A DNA stretch of 64,000 bases, taken from positions 1-64,000 of the forward strand of contig JAEZLZ010000144.1 of assembly GCA_023415055.1 (NCBI GenBank), written 5' to 3'. The position numbers were made by a program, and so were the translations under genes. Below are positions 9,434-17,339 of this stretch, one piece after another. Every line of letters starts with the position of its first letter. The stretch's first letter is position 1. This DNA comes from Bacillota bacterium. Lineage in GTDB: Bacteria > Bacillota > Clostridia > Lachnospirales > Lachnospiraceae. Under the pieces are notes generated by a model. It ran no database searches. It saw only the letters and a program-made list of their open reading frames with translations, and had not been told where the DNA came from.

Positions 9434-9462
9434 TTGACAAATATTCAAAATTGGAATAATGT
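9434..9462 (+). promoter_or_regulatory. argF promoter (sigma-A type)
   Basis: TTGACA at 9434-9439, a 17-nt spacer and TAATGT at 9457-9462. The -10 element is overlapped by a palindrome at 9458-9475, as expected for a repressible arginine gene. The 5' leader would be about 130 nt. Nothing is recognised in 9346-9433. Confidence 0.6.
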
Positions 9463-9502
9463 ATAAATACACATTAATCAGGTATAAATATAAGATTTAT
9501 AC
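9458..9502 (+). promoter_or_regulatory. Candidate pair of ARG boxes (ArgR operators)
   Basis: Two AT-rich palindromes lie next to the argF promoter. The first, 9458-9475, is AATGTATA..TACACATT overlapping the -10. The second, 9482-9502, has perfect arms GTATAAAT / ATTTATAC around a 5-nt centre. Both resemble the ArgR box core (TGNAT..ATNCA). The ArgR assignment is inference from the downstream argF; no argR gene is in the window. Confidence 0.5.
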
Positions 9503-9602
9503 GATTTGAAACAGCAGGATAATGAAAAAAGGATGGAACGAAAATTATCGGCTCATTCACTTTGTTTGTATAGCTGCTACGGGCAGCGGATAGGAGGATA
9601 TT

Positions 9603-10541
9603 ATGAATTTGAAAGGTCGTAGTTTATTAACATTAAAGGATTATACACCGGAGGAGATCGAATATCTCATCGATCTGGCAGCAGAGCTAAAGGCAAAGAA
9701 GAAGAAGGGAATCACAGGGAACAGCCTGAAGGGCAAGAACATAGCTCTTATCTTTGAAAAGCCTTCGACCAGAACGCGTTGTGCATTTACCGTCGGATGC
9801 GTGGATGAGGGTGGCTATCCGGAATATTTGGGCAAGAACGATATCCAATTAGGACATAAGGAGAGCATCGAAGATACAGCACGAGTTCTTGGTCGTATGT
9901 TTGACGGTATTGAGTTCCGTGGCTTCAAACAGGAGACGGTGGAAAAATTGGCCCAGTACAGCGGCGTACCGGTATGGAACGGCTTGACGGACGTAGATCA
10001 TCCGACGCAAATTCTTGCGGACTTCTTGACTTTAAAGGAGCAGTTTGGTAAGCTTAAAGGGCTAAAGCTGGTGTTTGTCGGTGACGGCCGCAATAATATG
10101 GCGAACAGCTTAATGATCGGTTCCTCTAAGATGGGAATAGATTTTACGATACTGGCTCCCAAGGAGCTTTGGCCGGAACAGGAGCTCGTGACAATTTGCG
10201 AGGAGTATGCAAAAGCATCTTCAAGTAAGATTGTTATCTCGGATGAACTTAATGCTGTGGAAGGAGCCGATGCTATTTATACGGACGTATGGTGTTCTAT
10301 GGGTGAGGAGGATAAAGCAGCAGAGCGTATTGCGATCCTCAAGCCTTATCAGGTAAATGATGCATTATTTGCTCTTACAAGAAAGAAGGATACCATCTTC
10401 CTGCATTGTCTGCCCGCAGTCAAGGGAAAGGAAGTAACTGAGGAGCTATTCGAGCGTCATGCTGAGGTAGTATTCGATGAGGCTGAGAACCGGATGCATA
10501 CCATCAAGGCAGTCATGGTAGCTACATTAGGAAATATATAA
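9603..10541 (+). CDS. argF: Ornithine carbamoyltransferase
   Basis: Catalyses carbamoyl phosphate plus ornithine to citrulline in arginine synthesis, or the reverse in the deiminase pathway. At 312 residues it is the usual length. The carbamoyl-phosphate loop STRTR is at 55-59, and the ornithine/catalytic HCLP motif is at 268-271. The RBS taggagga lies at 9591-9598. No other arg genes, arcA or arcC lie nearby, so the candidate ARG boxes favour a biosynthetic role (argF) over arcB; that choice is inference. Confidence 0.93.
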   Translation: MNLKGRSLLTLKDYTPEEIEYLIDLAAELKAKKKKGITGNSLKGKNIALIFEKPSTRTRCAFTVGCVDEGGYPEYLGKNDIQLGHKESIEDTARVLGRMFDGIEFRGFKQETVEKLAQYSGVPVWNGLTDVDHPTQILADFLTLKEQFGKLKGLKLVFVGDGRNNMANSLMIGSSKMGIDFTILAPKELWPEQELVTICEEYAKASSSKIVISDELNAVEGADAIYTDVWCSMGEEDKAAERIAILKPYQVNDALFALTRKKDTIFLHCLPAVKGKEVTEELFERHAEVVFDEAENRMHTIKAVMVATLGNI

Positions 10542-10558
10542 AACCGAGGTGCATAAAC

Positions 10559-10855
10559 GTGAGCAAATTCATGAAGCAATTAAAGGAATATTCAACGGGA
10601 AGGAATCAGATTCATTTGCTGGATTTGATAAATACAATCGTGGGAGTTGCTTTGATTGTTTCATTGATACTGATTTTTCAACATCCAGAGAATCGTTATG
10701 CAATCATGGTAGCATGCCTATCCGGTGGATTAATGAATATATTAAATGGCTTAAAGCAGATGAAGGATATCAAGCGCAGGACGATGGGGATGACCTTCCT
10801 CATGATGGGAGTCATTGTGATTCTCCTTGGCTTTATTATCATTCAAATAGTGTGA
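10559..10855 (+). CDS. Small membrane protein, unassigned
   Basis: A 98-residue protein beginning at GTG 10559 behind the RBS gaggtg, 17 nt after argF. It has hydrophobic segments near residues 26-41, 46-62 and 74-97, with basic residues between (KQMKDIKRRT), so three short helices are likely. No catalytic motif is visible. Its place between argF and the next small gene suggests cotranscription. A longer reading frame runs through it in another frame but is not coding. Function unknown. Confidence 0.65.
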   Translation: MSKFMKQLKEYSTGRNQIHLLDLINTIVGVALIVSLILIFQHPENRYAIMVACLSGGLMNILNGLKQMKDIKRRTMGMTFLMMGVIVILLGFIIIQIV

Positions 10856-10941
10856 AAGAACCTGGAGCCCCGTCACTTTGGCGAGATCCCGGGTTTTTTG
10901 AATGTTTCAATGTCATTTTTGGAGTAGGATGGAGGAATTGT

Positions 10942-11283
10942 ATGTATCAAGATAAGGTGGTACTATGTGCGAGCAGTGCATATGAAAAGAAATTCTGGCT
11001 AAACGAGGATTTCCAGGCATTACCGGAGCAGATCAAGCAGGAACTCAAGATTATGTGCGTGCTATTTACAGAGGATATCGGTGGAATATTTTCTTTGGAA
11101 TTTGAAGAGGATGGTACACTTATGATGCGTGTCGATTCGGAGGAGACGGATTATCTCTATGATGAGATCGGCAGTGCTTTAAAGATTAAGCAGCTTCAAA
11201 GGGAAAAAACGGAGCTGTTGGAGGCAATCGAGCTGTATTATAAAGTGTTCTTTCTTGGTGAAGATGCTTCGGAGCTTTTGTAA
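10942..11283 (+). CDS. Small acidic protein, DUF6145-like
   Basis: A 113-residue soluble protein. The start at 10942 is set by RBS ggatggagg; the open frame extends upstream without family-like sequence. It is Glu/Asp-rich with a C-terminal helix (LKIKQLQREKTELLEAIELYYKVFF) likely to be coiled-coil. It resembles a conserved Lachnospiraceae family I associate with DUF6145, usually near coaX as here. No catalytic motif is visible. Function unknown. Confidence 0.7.
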   Translation: MYQDKVVLCASSAYEKKFWLNEDFQALPEQIKQELKIMCVLFTEDIGGIFSLEFEEDGTLMMRVDSEETDYLYDEIGSALKIKQLQREKTELLEAIELYYKVFFLGEDASELL

Positions 11284-11339
11284 ATAACAATTCGCAGTGA
11301 GGAATTAAAGCCTTGATTGGCTTTCTGGAGGATTTGAGC

Positions 11340-12116
11340 ATGTTATTAGTTGTAGATGTAGGTAATACGAATATTACCCTGGGTGTTTTTGAAGAAAATA
11401 ATCTGAAGGCGAACTTTCGGTTGACTACGAATACCGCCCGTACTTCAGATGAATACGGTCTGGTACTCTGTGACCTTCTGAAGGCAAGGAACATTAGAAT
11501 AGAAGAGATAAAAACGGTAATCATCGCAAGTGTAGTTCCCAAGTTGATGTATTCCTTAACCTCAGGTATCATTAAATATCTGAACATTACCCCTCTGATC
11601 GTAGGAATCGGTACGAAAACTGGGATAAAGATCGGAGCCGTGAATCCAAAGGAAATTGGTGCGGACAGAGTAGTCGATGCAGTAGCTGCCTATGAGATAT
11701 ATGGTGGTCCGGTACTTGTTATTGATTTCGGAACGGCAATTACTTATGATCTTATCACAGAGGATGGCACCTTCATCGCAGGTGTTACCAGTCCGGGTCT
11801 CAGAATCGCGGCCAATGCACTATGGAATGATACAGCGAAGCTTCCTGAGATCGAGATTGCGATGCCGGATACCATTCTTGCCAAGGATACGGTAACCAGT
11901 ATGCAGGCCGGTCTGGTCTTTGGCTGTATCGGACAGACAGAATATATTGTTAAGAGAATGCTGCAGGAAGCCGGCATAGAGAAATGCCGAGTGATTGCTA
12001 CCGGCGGACTAGGTAAGATTATCTCAGAAGCAACGGATGTGATTGAGGTATATGATCCTAATCTTACCTTGAAAGGTCTGAAGATCATCAGTGATAAAAA
12101 TAGAAATAGAGCCTAG
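11340..12116 (+). CDS. coaX: Type III pantothenate kinase
   Basis: Phosphorylates pantothenate at the first committed step of coenzyme A synthesis; type III enzymes are insensitive to CoA feedback and need a monovalent cation. The 258-residue protein starts at 11340 after RBS ctggagg. ASKHA-fold motifs are clear: DVGNTN at 6-11, GADRVVDAVAAYE near 107 with the catalytic Asp, VIDFGTAITYD near 128 and a late ATGGLGK. It lies in the run argF-small genes-coaX-dusB, probably partly cotranscribed. No other CoA genes are adjacent. Confidence 0.95.
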   Translation: MLLVVDVGNTNITLGVFEENNLKANFRLTTNTARTSDEYGLVLCDLLKARNIRIEEIKTVIIASVVPKLMYSLTSGIIKYLNITPLIVGIGTKTGIKIGAVNPKEIGADRVVDAVAAYEIYGGPVLVIDFGTAITYDLITEDGTFIAGVTSPGLRIAANALWNDTAKLPEIEIAMPDTILAKDTVTSMQAGLVFGCIGQTEYIVKRMLQEAGIEKCRVIATGGLGKIISEATDVIEVYDPNLTLKGLKIISDKNRNRA

Positions 12117-12222
12117 TACGTATACAGTAACAGATTTGCTCTTGAAAATGTACGCTTGCGTACCCCGGAAGAAATGAATGGGAAGAGAAGACATGCAAGG
12201 ATTTAATGATGGAGAAGATAGT

Positions 12223-13197
12223 ATGAGTTTTCAGATTGGAAATGTAAGATTAGAAGGAAATTTATTCTTAGGACCCATGGCAGGTGTAACCGACCTGCCA
12301 TTTCGCATTTTATGTAAAGAACAGGGAGCCGATCTGGTGTACACAGAGATGGTCAGTGCCAAAGGGGTCCAATATAATAATAAGAATACGGAACAGCTCC
12401 TTCAAATCGCGGAGGAGGAGCGTCCGGCGGCTCTGCAGCTGTTCGGAGCGGATCCGGATATTCTGAGTGAGACAGCAAAAAGATTGGAGCATCGTAATTT
12501 TGATATTTTGGATATCAATATGGGGTGCCCGGTACCGAAGGTTGTGAACAACGGAGAAGGATCAGCTTTGATGAAGAATCCCAAGTTGATCGGAGAGATC
12601 GTCCGCAAGGTGTCAACCGGCATTAGCAAACCCGTCACCGTGAAGATCCGAAAAGGATTCCATGATGGAAGTATCAATGCCGTAGAGGTGGCTAAGATCG
12701 CCGAGGAGAACGGTGCAAAAGCAATTGCTGTACATGCCAGAACCAGAGAACAGTTCTACAGCGGACAGGCAGACTGGGAGGTGATCCGCCAGGTCAAAGA
12801 AGCCGTAACCGTACCTGTCATTGGTAGCGGAGATGTCTTCACTCCCTTGGATGCGAAAGCAATGATAGAACAAACCGGCTGTGATTCTATAATGATGGCT
12901 CGTGGGACAAGAGGGAACCCTTGGCTCTTTGCACAGATTAAGGAGTATTTAAATCATGGGATCCTAATTCCGAAACCAGAATTTGACGAAGTGAAGAAGA
13001 TGATTCTTCGCCACGCGGTCATGCTATCGGACTATAAGGGTGAAAACATTGCGATTCGTGAAATGCGCAAGCATGTCGCTTGGTATACGACGGGATATCC
13101 GGGTTCTGCGAAGTTGAGAAACCATGTAAATGAGATAGAAAACATGGAGGATTTAAAAAAGTTACTGGAAAATTATCAAAATCATATTGAAAAATAA
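12223..13197 (+). CDS. dusB: tRNA-dihydrouridine synthase B
   Basis: A flavin enzyme that reduces uridines in the tRNA D-loop. An in-frame ATG exists at 12178, but the 12223 start (MSFQIGNVRL) has RBS tggagaa and matches the family N-terminus, giving 324 residues. The TIM barrel begins with the FMN-site motif LGPMAGVTDLPFR. The catalytic Cys102 sits in NMGCPVPKV, and HARTREQ and GSGDVF complete the FMN site. The short C-terminal helical domain is present. An inverted repeat GTACGC/GCGTAC lies at 12150-12163 upstream. Confidence 0.94.
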   Translation: MSFQIGNVRLEGNLFLGPMAGVTDLPFRILCKEQGADLVYTEMVSAKGVQYNNKNTEQLLQIAEEERPAALQLFGADPDILSETAKRLEHRNFDILDINMGCPVPKVVNNGEGSALMKNPKLIGEIVRKVSTGISKPVTVKIRKGFHDGSINAVEVAKIAEENGAKAIAVHARTREQFYSGQADWEVIRQVKEAVTVPVIGSGDVFTPLDAKAMIEQTGCDSIMMARGTRGNPWLFAQIKEYLNHGILIPKPEFDEVKKMILRHAVMLSDYKGENIAIREMRKHVAWYTTGYPGSAKLRNHVNEIENMEDLKKLLENYQNHIEK

Positions 13198-13268
13198 CCA
13201 AACGAACGAACGGAAATAGCATTTCGTTATATAATAGTAACAAATCTTTAATATTCTACAAAAAAGTG

Positions 13269-13296
13269 TTGATTTTTTTCAAATTTAGTTTATAGT
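13269..13296 (+). promoter_or_regulatory. asd promoter
   Basis: TTGATT at 13269-13274, a 16-nt spacer and TATAGT at 13291-13296, about 50 nt before the asd start. No T-box or lysine riboswitch is visible in the short leader. Confidence 0.5.
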
Positions 13297-13352
13297 ATAC
13301 TTACAGCAAAGACAGATGTATGCCATACAGGAACAATATAGGAGGAATAGAA

Positions 13353-14435
13353 ATGGGTAAGTTAAAAGTAGGTATCCTTGGAGGAACCGGAATGGTTGGA
13401 CAACGTTTTATCTCCCTGTTGGAAAACCATCCTTGGTTTGAAGTTGTTACGGTTGCAGCCAGCCCGAGAAGTGCAGGGAAGACATATGAGGAAGCAGTCG
13501 GTGATCGTTGGAAGATGTCTACACCGATGCCTGAGAATGTGAAAAAGTTAATCGTAATGAACGTAAATGATGTCGCTTCGGTTAGTGCCGGTGTTGATTT
13601 TGTCTTTAGTGCAGTCGATATGACGAAGGATGAGATTAAAGCAATCGAAGAAGCTTACGCAAAGACGGAAACTCCCGTGGTATCAAACAACAGTGCTCAT
13701 CGTTGGACGCCTGATGTTCCTATGGTAGTACCGGAGCTTAATCCGGAGCATCTGGAGGTAATCGCTGCTCAGAGAAAGCGCTTGGGAACCGAACGCGGCT
13801 TCATCGTTGTTAAACCGAATTGCTCGATCCAGAGCTATACGCCGGCGCTTCATGCTTTGAAGAAATTCGGACCGAAACTGGTGGTAGCTACAACGTATCA
13901 GGCGATCTCAGGTGCCGGTAAGAACTTTGCGGATTGGCCGGAAATGGTAGATAATGTAATCCCCTATATCGGTGGGGAAGAAGAGAAGAGTGAACAGGAA
14001 CCCCTTCGTATCTGGGGTAAAGTGGTTGACGGTCAGATTGTAAAGGCGGAAAGCCCTATAATTACTACGCAATGCATCCGTGTCCCTGTAACCGATGGGC
14101 ATACAGCTGCCGTTTTCGTAAATTTTGAGACGAAGCCCAGTAAGGAAGAGATATTAAAGGCTTGGGCAGAATTTAAGGGAATTCCTCAGGAGCTTGATCT
14201 ACCCAGTGCTCCAAAGCAGTTTATTAATTATTTTGAAGAAGATAACCGACCTCAGGCAAAGCTGGACCGTGACTATGAGAATGGTATGGGCGTATGCTTT
14301 GGCAGACTTCGTGAGGATAAGGTATTTGATTATAAGTTCGTTGGTTTATCACACAACACCGTTCGAGGTGCTGCCGGCGGTGCGGTATTAATTGCAGAGT
14401 TATTGAAAGCACAGGGGTACATCACAGCGAAATAG
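13353..14435 (+). CDS. asd: Aspartate-semialdehyde dehydrogenase (archaeal/fungal-type)
   Basis: Reduces aspartyl phosphate to aspartate semialdehyde for lysine, threonine and methionine synthesis and for diaminopimelate. The 360-residue protein starts at 13353 behind RBS aggagga. The NADP-binding GGTGMVGQRF is at the N-terminus and the catalytic Cys157 is in PNCSIQSYTPAL. The sequence around the cysteine and the length fit the archaeal/fungal branch rather than the common ~340-residue bacterial branch (GNPNCST). No dap or lys genes adjoin it. It ends at hairpins shared with a convergent gene. Confidence 0.93.
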   Translation: MGKLKVGILGGTGMVGQRFISLLENHPWFEVVTVAASPRSAGKTYEEAVGDRWKMSTPMPENVKKLIVMNVNDVASVSAGVDFVFSAVDMTKDEIKAIEEAYAKTETPVVSNNSAHRWTPDVPMVVPELNPEHLEVIAAQRKRLGTERGFIVVKPNCSIQSYTPALHALKKFGPKLVVATTYQAISGAGKNFADWPEMVDNVIPYIGGEEEKSEQEPLRIWGKVVDGQIVKAESPIITTQCIRVPVTDGHTAAVFVNFETKPSKEEILKAWAEFKGIPQELDLPSAPKQFINYFEEDNRPQAKLDRDYENGMGVCFGRLREDKVFDYKFVGLSHNTVRGAAGGAVLIAELLKAQGYITAK

Positions 14436-14462
14436 AATAGCCGCTGTCGTGAAGAGTATGGA

Positions 14463-14500
14463 AAAGAAGGATTCCGGGGGTTCCCCTGGGATCTTTCTTT
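14463..14500 (+). terminator. Hairpin after asd
   Basis: Arms AAAGAAGGAT..CCGGGG and CCCC..GGGATCTTTCTTT, 27 nt after the asd stop; probable terminator of asd. Confidence 0.65.
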
Positions 14501-14554
14501 GTGTGGGTGCGCGTGTGTCCATCGAAGCTGGACCACACTTGCCGGAGGGTGCAT

Positions 14555-14576
14555 GTTTCGCCTGACATGGGCGAAC
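14555..14576. repeat. GC-rich intergenic palindrome, divergent member
   Basis: TTCGCC / GGCGAA arms around TGACATG, within a GC-rich intergenic stretch (14500-14610) holding two further local inverted repeats. The centre GCCTGAC is shared with the palindrome at 61528-61548. Membership of the same family is uncertain. Confidence 0.35.
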
Positions 14577-14611
14577 TCTGAAAGGTACGCCTGCACACTT
14601 CGGTAAATGCA

Positions 14612-14643
14612 GAACCCCCTTAGACAGATATCTAAGGGGGTTC
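14612..14643. terminator. Strong bidirectional terminator between convergent genes
   Basis: Arms GAACCCCCTTAGA / TCTAAGGGGGTTC with a 6-nt loop, near the stop of the minus-strand gene at 14682 and downstream of asd. Confidence 0.85.
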
Positions 14644-14681
14644 TTGGTTTGAGAGTTTTTTATCATCTATGAAAAGGTCAA

Positions 14682-15383
14682 TTACTCACTATATAGCATA
14701 CGAAGAAATTCGGCTGCGTTTTGTTTGTGTCCGGAATTAGCCAGGATACCTAGAATATAGGGATCGGTGTTGTTGGCATTCTCACGAAACAACTTTGTAT
14801 CAGACAGATAGATTCCGTAGACATTACTCTCCGGATCTTCTTCGGTATCGGACATAAACATATAATCCGTAAGGCTGGCATATAGATCCGTAGGAATCTG
14901 ATCCGAGATTTTATCCATAAATCCGTTATAAGCATAATTCTTGAAGGCGGATTCCGGAGCAATGATAACATCGACCTCGCCGGCTGCGATATATGTGCTC
15001 AGGGCTTGCTGCATATTCATGGCATATTCACTGGAGGAGTTAAGATAAAAGTTGTAGTTCATCTGAACATCCTCAGTCTTGGGATCAAGGTTCAAGTAAT
15101 CTCCAAAGCTTGTACTATATTGATCCCATACCTGATCGCTGATGGAATTATCTATAATTGCAGCATAAAACTGTATCTTAATATCCGGAGTAACAATTTC
15201 GTAAATGATATAGATGATCAGTGCAATCACCGCAATCGTAACAGCAGCATGAACTCTATAATACTCCCAGAGATAGGTGACCTTTTCCTGGAAGGACATA
15301 TCTCGAAGCTTCTGCTTTTCGCTTAATTCTTGTCTTGGTTGGTAGATAACCGCATTTTCATCCAGCCTGGTTTCTTTCGGCAT
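14682..15383 (-). CDS. Single-pass membrane-anchored protein, unrecognised
   Basis: A 233-residue protein. A hydrophilic ~45-residue N-terminus precedes one transmembrane helix at about 46-63 (VTIAVIALIIYIIYEIV) and a ~165-residue domain that should face outside. The outer part has alternating strands and helices, with an AAGEVDVIIAP segment and a long acidic stretch (SDTEEDPESN), loosely like a solute-binding or YfhO-type domain but without a recognisable ligand motif. The RBS gaggt precedes the ATG. It lies head-to-tail with the unrecognised minus-strand gene at 15594. I do not recognise the family. Confidence 0.75.
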   Translation of the reverse strand: MPKETRLDENAVIYQPRQELSEKQKLRDMSFQEKVTYLWEYYRVHAAVTIAVIALIIYIIYEIVTPDIKIQFYAAIIDNSISDQVWDQYSTSFGDYLNLDPKTEDVQMNYNFYLNSSSEYAMNMQQALSTYIAAGEVDVIIAPESAFKNYAYNGFMDKISDQIPTDLYASLTDYMFMSDTEEDPESNVYGIYLSDTKLFRENANNTDPYILGILANSGHKQNAAEFLRMLYSE

Positions 15384-15533
15384 AGTAAAACCTCACTTTA
15401 TATCGTACTCAAACAGCATGACGCCATATTGTAAAGCACTTTTCTTTGACTTATCTTAGTGTATCACATTTGCATTTAGAAAAAAAGAAATTAATTATAA
15501 AATAAATCTTAAATAATGAGAGAAGAATCAAGA

Positions 15534-15578
15534 AATAAGCCACTTTCCGTGATTAACTACAGACCGGAGAATGGCTTT
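15534..15578 (-). terminator. Terminator of the 15594-17120 gene
   Basis: On the minus strand: AAGCCATT.TCCG / CGGAAAGTGGCTT then TATTT. It lies just after the stop of the minus-strand gene. Confidence 0.65.
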
Positions 15579-15593
15579 ATATATAAAAAATAT

Positions 15594-17120
15594 TTAATTA
15601 ATAGAGCTTCCGGCGAACTGATAAAGTCCAATGAGGCGTTCCGGATCGATTCCAAGGGAAACGGCAACAGAACGCAGGTATTCTTTCAGATTGATATCAG
15701 CCAGATACTGATCATATTGTGAGATATCATACCGGGCAGCGTCTGAGTCTGCTTCGCCTAGCTGTACTGCAGCTCGGGGAATTATGGTACTGTCAATCGT
15801 GACCAAAGGTGAAGCACCAAGTCGGATCGAAGTGGTATTCAACTGCTGATTTGCATTGGTGCTGAAATCGGAGGTAATATGTAGCCCCATCAACTGGGCT
15901 GAGGATAGAGTGAATTTTCCGTTCAGGTAGGGATGACCGTCCGTCCATTCTCTCCGGACATTTTCATAGGTGAGTTTGACACTTGTATCTGACTGGTCAG
16001 ATTTTGATGGGTCCCCTAGCAGGAGGCTTATCGATCCTTGATCCTCTTCACCTATTTTCTTGTTCTCCCCAGTGATGGAGAGCAATCGACCTGAGGCATC
16101 ATGAATCAAGCGAATATCATACTCTTGACTGGTATCATCGGACAGGAAAGTATAACTTAAGGTTGAGTAACCGAAGGAAGTTATTTCTCTGCCGAGAATG
16201 TATCCCTGCTTGTCCACGTAAAGCTTCATCAATACGGTATCCTCCGGGCTGTGCTCCTGGAGCTCTTGCTTAATCCGATACTCTATATCATCAAGAACCT
16301 TGAAGTATTGCTCCTTGGGCACATGGGATAACTGCAGCAGACGGAAGACATCCGTGTCCGATCGGGCACTCTCAAAAAGAGTAGCAGTTAGAGAGGCAAC
16401 TTCGTCCCGGGAGAGAGTTATTGTTAACTGATTGCATTCTACGCTGAGTGAATTAAGAGATAATGGAACCTCCTTTGTGAGTGTAACATTGGTTATATTG
16501 GCAAAGAAGAGATCAAGGTAGCGCTTAGAGATGTTCCCTAGAAGTTCTGTACTGGGTGACGGAAATGCATCTTCATCATCGGAAGGAGCAGCTTCCTCAT
16601 CGAGCGTACGAGTAAGATAAGCATCACTAAGCTCAGGAAATTGCATGGACAGCTCATTTGCATCATAATTGAGTAATATGTCGGTGGTGAGCAATTTAGT
16701 TTCATTTAGTTTTAGCTTTATTATCTCGTTGGTCTTATGGTCCTTTGAGACCAGAGATGTATCAAAACCGATATTCTTAAAGGGAATTCCCAGTAGTTTT
16801 TCTGCATCTTCTAAACTGATGCCAAAGGCACTGAGTAATACCGAATCAAGTTCCTCACGTTGTAACGTAACTGTGGAGGAAGTATCGTAAGCATATTCTT
16901 TCGGCAGAAGCGTGGTCTTCTCCGGAAGTGAGTTAATGAGCTGATACAGACCGTATTTCTCAACATAGGTATAATATTCCTTCGGACTTTTTGTCAGCAT
17001 AAAGTATTTATTCGATAAGAAAGCCCTGTTTGCATAAGCAATTCCGGCTCCTGAAATAATAATGGACAGAAAGATAAGAATAATTAGAATTCTTCTTCGT
17101 GATCTCTTGCTATTTCCCAT
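15594..17120 (-). CDS. Large secreted or membrane-anchored protein, unrecognised
   Basis: A 508-residue protein. The start MGNSKRSRRR is chosen for RBS ggggaggc immediately upstream; a start 27 nt earlier lacks one. A basic N-terminus and one hydrophobic helix (about 8-28) give a signal anchor. The rest is extracellular and rich in Ser, Thr, Leu, Asp and Glu with predicted beta strands. KYFMLTKSPKEYYTYVEKYG just after the anchor resembles a Lachnospiraceae family I would tentatively call DUF6583-like. No enzymatic motif is visible. It is divergent from cellobiose phosphorylase across 219 nt. Confidence 0.75.
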   Translation of the reverse strand: MGNSKRSRRRILIILIFLSIIISGAGIAYANRAFLSNKYFMLTKSPKEYYTYVEKYGLYQLINSLPEKTTLLPKEYAYDTSSTVTLQREELDSVLLSAFGISLEDAEKLLGIPFKNIGFDTSLVSKDHKTNEIIKLKLNETKLLTTDILLNYDANELSMQFPELSDAYLTRTLDEEAAPSDDEDAFPSPSTELLGNISKRYLDLFFANITNVTLTKEVPLSLNSLSVECNQLTITLSRDEVASLTATLFESARSDTDVFRLLQLSHVPKEQYFKVLDDIEYRIKQELQEHSPEDTVLMKLYVDKQGYILGREITSFGYSTLSYTFLSDDTSQEYDIRLIHDASGRLLSITGENKKIGEEDQGSISLLLGDPSKSDQSDTSVKLTYENVRREWTDGHPYLNGKFTLSSAQLMGLHITSDFSTNANQQLNTTSIRLGASPLVTIDSTIIPRAAVQLGEADSDAARYDISQYDQYLADINLKEYLRSVAVSLGIDPERLIGLYQFAGSSIN

Positions 17121-17273
17121 AGACGCCTCCCCTAGATTAATTCGCATAAGTTTATATTTTATTTTGACATTTTTTATAGGATTTGTATATGGTTAATTTA
17201 TGGCAGGGACAGTTTCGCAATAATGCACTAATTCTACACGGATTTTTGTACTACTTTTCCGAGGCGGATTCGG

Positions 17274-17302
17274 TTGAATTAGCGTAAAAGGTATAATATA
17301 AT
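17274..17302 (+). promoter_or_regulatory. Promoter of cellobiose phosphorylase
   Basis: TTGAAT at 17274-17279, a 17-nt spacer and TATAAT at 17297-17302. A second overlapping TATAAT lies at 17292. The RBS aaaggagg follows at 17323-17330. Confidence 0.55.
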
Positions 17303-17339
17303 GAGGACTGGAGTACAAATAGTTAAAGGAGGATAATAC

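Noticed and set aside
10549..11283. A 244-codon open frame spanning the region after argF
   Set aside because: Its first ~130 codons overlap the better supported GTG-start membrane protein in another frame and look unlike protein. Only the part from 10942, with its own RBS, is coding.
12178..12222. Upstream start for dusB
   Set aside because: The family N-terminus and a better-spaced RBS favour 12223; the extra 15 residues are not family-like.
13240..13352. Lysine or SAM riboswitch ahead of asd
   Set aside because: The leader from the predicted promoter is only ~50 nt, too short, and lacks the motifs.
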